Below, in pieces: positions 6,778 to 8,246 of a stretch of DNA of 8,246 nt. The notes under the pieces were generated by a model. The model was not told the origin of the DNA. It ran no database searches and saw only the letters and a program-made list of their open reading frames with translations. How positions within the stretch are numbered: the first letter of the stretch is position 1; each line of letters starts with the position of its first letter. The position numbers and the translations under genes are program-made. This DNA comes from an uncultured Verrucomicrobiota bacterium. Lineage in GTDB: Bacteria; Verrucomicrobiota; Kiritimatiellia; RFP12; UBA1067. Location: positions 1 through 8,246 of the forward strand of contig CAMOXA010000059.1 of assembly GCA_946628745.1 (NCBI GenBank), written 5' to 3'.

Positions 6778-6797
6778 GGCGGATTATTTGGTAAACT
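6769..6797 (+). promoter_or_regulatory. Promoter of the thiC transcript
   Basis: A weak -35 TTGCGC (6769-6774) lies 17 bp before TAAACT (6792-6797), which is preceded by TGG. Initiation about 7 nt later, near 6804, would place the 5' end of the RNA exactly at the start of the TPP aptamer, the expected arrangement. The -10 region is identical over 13 bases to that of rplM. Confidence 0.6.
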
Positions 6798-6803
6798 ATT
6801 GCC

Positions 6804-6884
6804 GACAGTCGGGGTGGTCGCTTCACGGCGGCCTGAGATCATACCCGCGAACCTGAACCGGACAATCCCGGCGTAGGGAACTGG
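6804..6884 (+). ncRNA. TPP riboswitch (THI element) controlling thiC
   Basis: The conserved core of the thiamin pyrophosphate aptamer is present in order: CGGGGTGG (6810-6817), CTGAGAT (6833-6839), ACCC (6843-6846), GAACCTGA (6849-6856), CCGG (6858-6861) and GCGTAGGGAA (6871-6880). P1 can close by CAGT (6806-6809) with ACTG (6880-6883). A second helix closes by GGGT (6812-6815) with ACCC, and P3 by GGTCG (6816-6820) with CGGCC (6829-6833). The aptamer ends about 45 nt before the thiC start. No terminator with a T-run is visible in between, so control of translation initiation is more likely than attenuation. TPP binding is expected to reduce ThiC production. Confidence 0.95.
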
Positions 6885-6927
6885 TTCGCGCCCGGCTGCC
6901 GCAACAGAACATGGAAGGAACGCTACA

Positions 6928-8232
6928 ATGACACAGCTGGAAGCCGCAAAGCGCGGCATCGTCACAGACGCAATGAAATCAATCGCAGCCGGCGAGAACG
7001 TCGACGCCGAAGCCCTGCGCAAAGCCGTAGCCGAAGGCGTTGCGGTCATTCCCTTCAATCCGGCGCACACGTCGTGTCGGCCTGTCGGCGTAGGACGGAT
7101 GCTGACTACGAAAATCAACGCGAACCTCGGGCGCAGCATCACCCATTCCGGACGCGGCGACGAACTGGACAAGCTCGACGTCGCCCTTCGCGCCGGCGCC
7201 GATTTCGTAATGGATCTTTCAGTTGGCGCGGACATAAAGGACATCCGCCGCGGAATGCTCGACGCCTCCCCGAAGCCCCTTGGCACCGTCCCCGTCTACG
7301 AGACCATCTCAATGCTCAAAGGCGACATACCGCACATGGACCCGTCGCTCCTGCTCGGCGTCATCCGCGAACAGGCCGAACAAGGCGTCGACTTCATGAC
7401 TCTCCACGCCGGACTTCTGAGGCGCCATCTCGCGCCGGCCATGCGCCGCAAGATGGGCATCGTCAGCCGCGGCGGATCGATCATGGCGGAATGGATGATG
7501 GAAAACGGCGCCGAGAACCCCCTCTACGAACGCTGGGACGAGGTGATGGATATTCTGGCCGCTCACGATGTCACGGTTTCGCTCGGCGACGGACTCAGGC
7601 CCGGCTGTCTCGCCGACGCGTCCGACGAGGCGCAGTTCGCGGAACTCGACGTTCTGGGCGAGCTTGTCGAAAGGTGCCGCGCCCGCGGCGTGCAGGTCAT
7701 GGTCGAAGGTCCCGGACACGTCCCCTTCAACCAGATACAGGCCAACATGGAACGCGAACAGAAGGTGTGCGCAGGAGCACCCTTCTACGTTCTCGGTCCC
7801 GTCGTCACCGACATCGCCCCGGGCTACGATCACATCGTCAGCGCGATCGGCGCGACTGCGGCGGCGACATACGGCGCGTCGCTGCTGTGCTACGTTACGC
7901 CGGCCGAACATCTCGGCCTGCCGGATTCCGACGAAGTCCACGCCGGATGCATCGCCTACAAAATCGCCGCGCACGCGGGCGACGTCGCGCGCGGACTGCC
8001 CGGGGCCCGCGACCGCGACGACGCGATGTCCGACGCGCGCGCGGCATTCGACTGGGACCGGCAGTTCGCCCTCTCGCTCGACCCCGATCGCGCCAAGTCG
8101 CGCTGGCTCAAGACCCGCGCTTTCTCCGACGAGGCGCACTCCGACGACCACTGCTCGATGTGCGGCAAGGAGTTCTGCGCGGTGAGAACCTCCCGCCGCA
8201 TCAAACAGCTCGCCGAACAGCGCCTTAGTTAG
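6928..8232 (+). CDS. thiC: Phosphomethylpyrimidine synthase ThiC (HMP-P synthase)
   Basis: This radical-SAM enzyme converts 5-aminoimidazole ribotide to 4-amino-5-hydroxymethyl-2-methylpyrimidine phosphate, the pyrimidine half of thiamin, in the cytoplasm. At 434 residues it is the short form, without the N-terminal extension found in E. coli ThiC (631 residues). Visible features are TKINANLGRS at 61-70, GADFVMDLSVGADI at 90-103, MVEGPGHVPFNQI at 258-270 and TPAEHLGLP at 324-332. H264 and H328 match the known metal-binding histidines in spacing. The C-terminal CxxCxxxxC cluster motif is C409, C412, C417, the arrangement characteristic of ThiC. The ATG at 6928 has a Shine-Dalgarno AAGGA 8 nt upstream and sits behind a TPP riboswitch. 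Only 14 bases follow its stop, so downstream partners are unseen. Confidence 0.98.
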   Translation: MTQLEAAKRGIVTDAMKSIAAGENVDAEALRKAVAEGVAVIPFNPAHTSCRPVGVGRMLTTKINANLGRSITHSGRGDELDKLDVALRAGADFVMDLSVGADIKDIRRGMLDASPKPLGTVPVYETISMLKGDIPHMDPSLLLGVIREQAEQGVDFMTLHAGLLRRHLAPAMRRKMGIVSRGGSIMAEWMMENGAENPLYERWDEVMDILAAHDVTVSLGDGLRPGCLADASDEAQFAELDVLGELVERCRARGVQVMVEGPGHVPFNQIQANMEREQKVCAGAPFYVLGPVVTDIAPGYDHIVSAIGATAAATYGASLLCYVTPAEHLGLPDSDEVHAGCIAYKIAAHAGDVARGLPGARDRDDAMSDARAAFDWDRQFALSLDPDRAKSRWLKTRAFSDEAHSDDHCSMCGKEFCAVRTSRRIKQLAEQRLS

Positions 8233-8246
8233 CAGTCGGCCGAACG

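Noticed and set aside
6881..6927. Intrinsic terminator as riboswitch expression platform
   Set aside because: Only weak pairings are visible (GTTC with GAAC, GCG with CGC) and there is no T-run, so translational control fits better.
6723..7286. 187-codon minus-strand frame across the riboswitch and the start of thiC
   Set aside because: It runs antisense to the conserved TPP aptamer and thiC. Its PPRKRGPG end is only the translated palindrome at 6762-6777.
7074..8228. 384-codon frame shifted against thiC, and a 280-codon antisense frame at 7309-8151
   Set aside because: Both overlap thiC entirely, and thiC shows the conserved cysteine cluster and family motifs in its own frame.
1..8246. CRISPR array, tRNA or rRNA gene, insertion sequence, defence system
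   Set aside because: No spaced direct repeats, tRNA-like cloverleaf, transposase motifs or defence domains were seen on either strand.

Overview
This 8.2 kb window is GC-rich bacterial DNA with two divergent transcription units. Leftward (minus strand) there is a large secreted-type carbohydrate-active enzyme preceded by a very short ORF. It is followed by the ribosomal protein genes rplM and rpsI and a DEAD-box RNA helicase that runs off the left edge. Rightward (plus strand) there is thiC behind a TPP riboswitch. A gut or plant-matter degrader of the PVC superphylum (Kiritimatiellota, Lentisphaerota or Verrucomicrobiota) is the best guess. That rests on the GH106-like/GH28 architecture, the short ThiC and the base composition, and no marker in the window fixes the phylum.

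Layout. Positions 1-1679 (minus) hold a RhlB-like DEAD-box helicase without its C-terminus. Positions 1688-2089 hold rpsI (uS9) and 2105-2536 hold rplM (uL13). The three genes are 8 and 15 bp apart and read as one operon from a promoter at 2663-2692. Positions 2689-6396 (minus) encode a 1235-residue protein made of an N-terminal GH106-type alpha-L-rhamnosidase-like module, a beta-sandwich and a C-terminal GH28 beta-helix. Positions 6437-6520 (minus) encode a 27-residue peptide that is almost entirely a signal peptide. Both reading frames are served by a strong sigma70-type promoter at 6671-6700 with a perfect palindrome at the expected start of transcription. Positions 6762-6927 (plus) carry a palindrome, the thiC promoter and a TPP aptamer. 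Positions 6928-8232 are thiC.

How it works together. The large glycosidase joins two activities that match the two alternating sugars of the rhamnogalacturonan I backbone, rhamnose and galacturonate, so one polypeptide could trim the chain one residue at a time from its end. This is the most interesting object in the window. The other genes are housekeeping: ribosome and RNA metabolism on the left, and thiamin pyrimidine synthesis under TPP feedback on the right. All three promoters share an extended -10 of the form TGGTAnAnT, and two share a 13-base block exactly.
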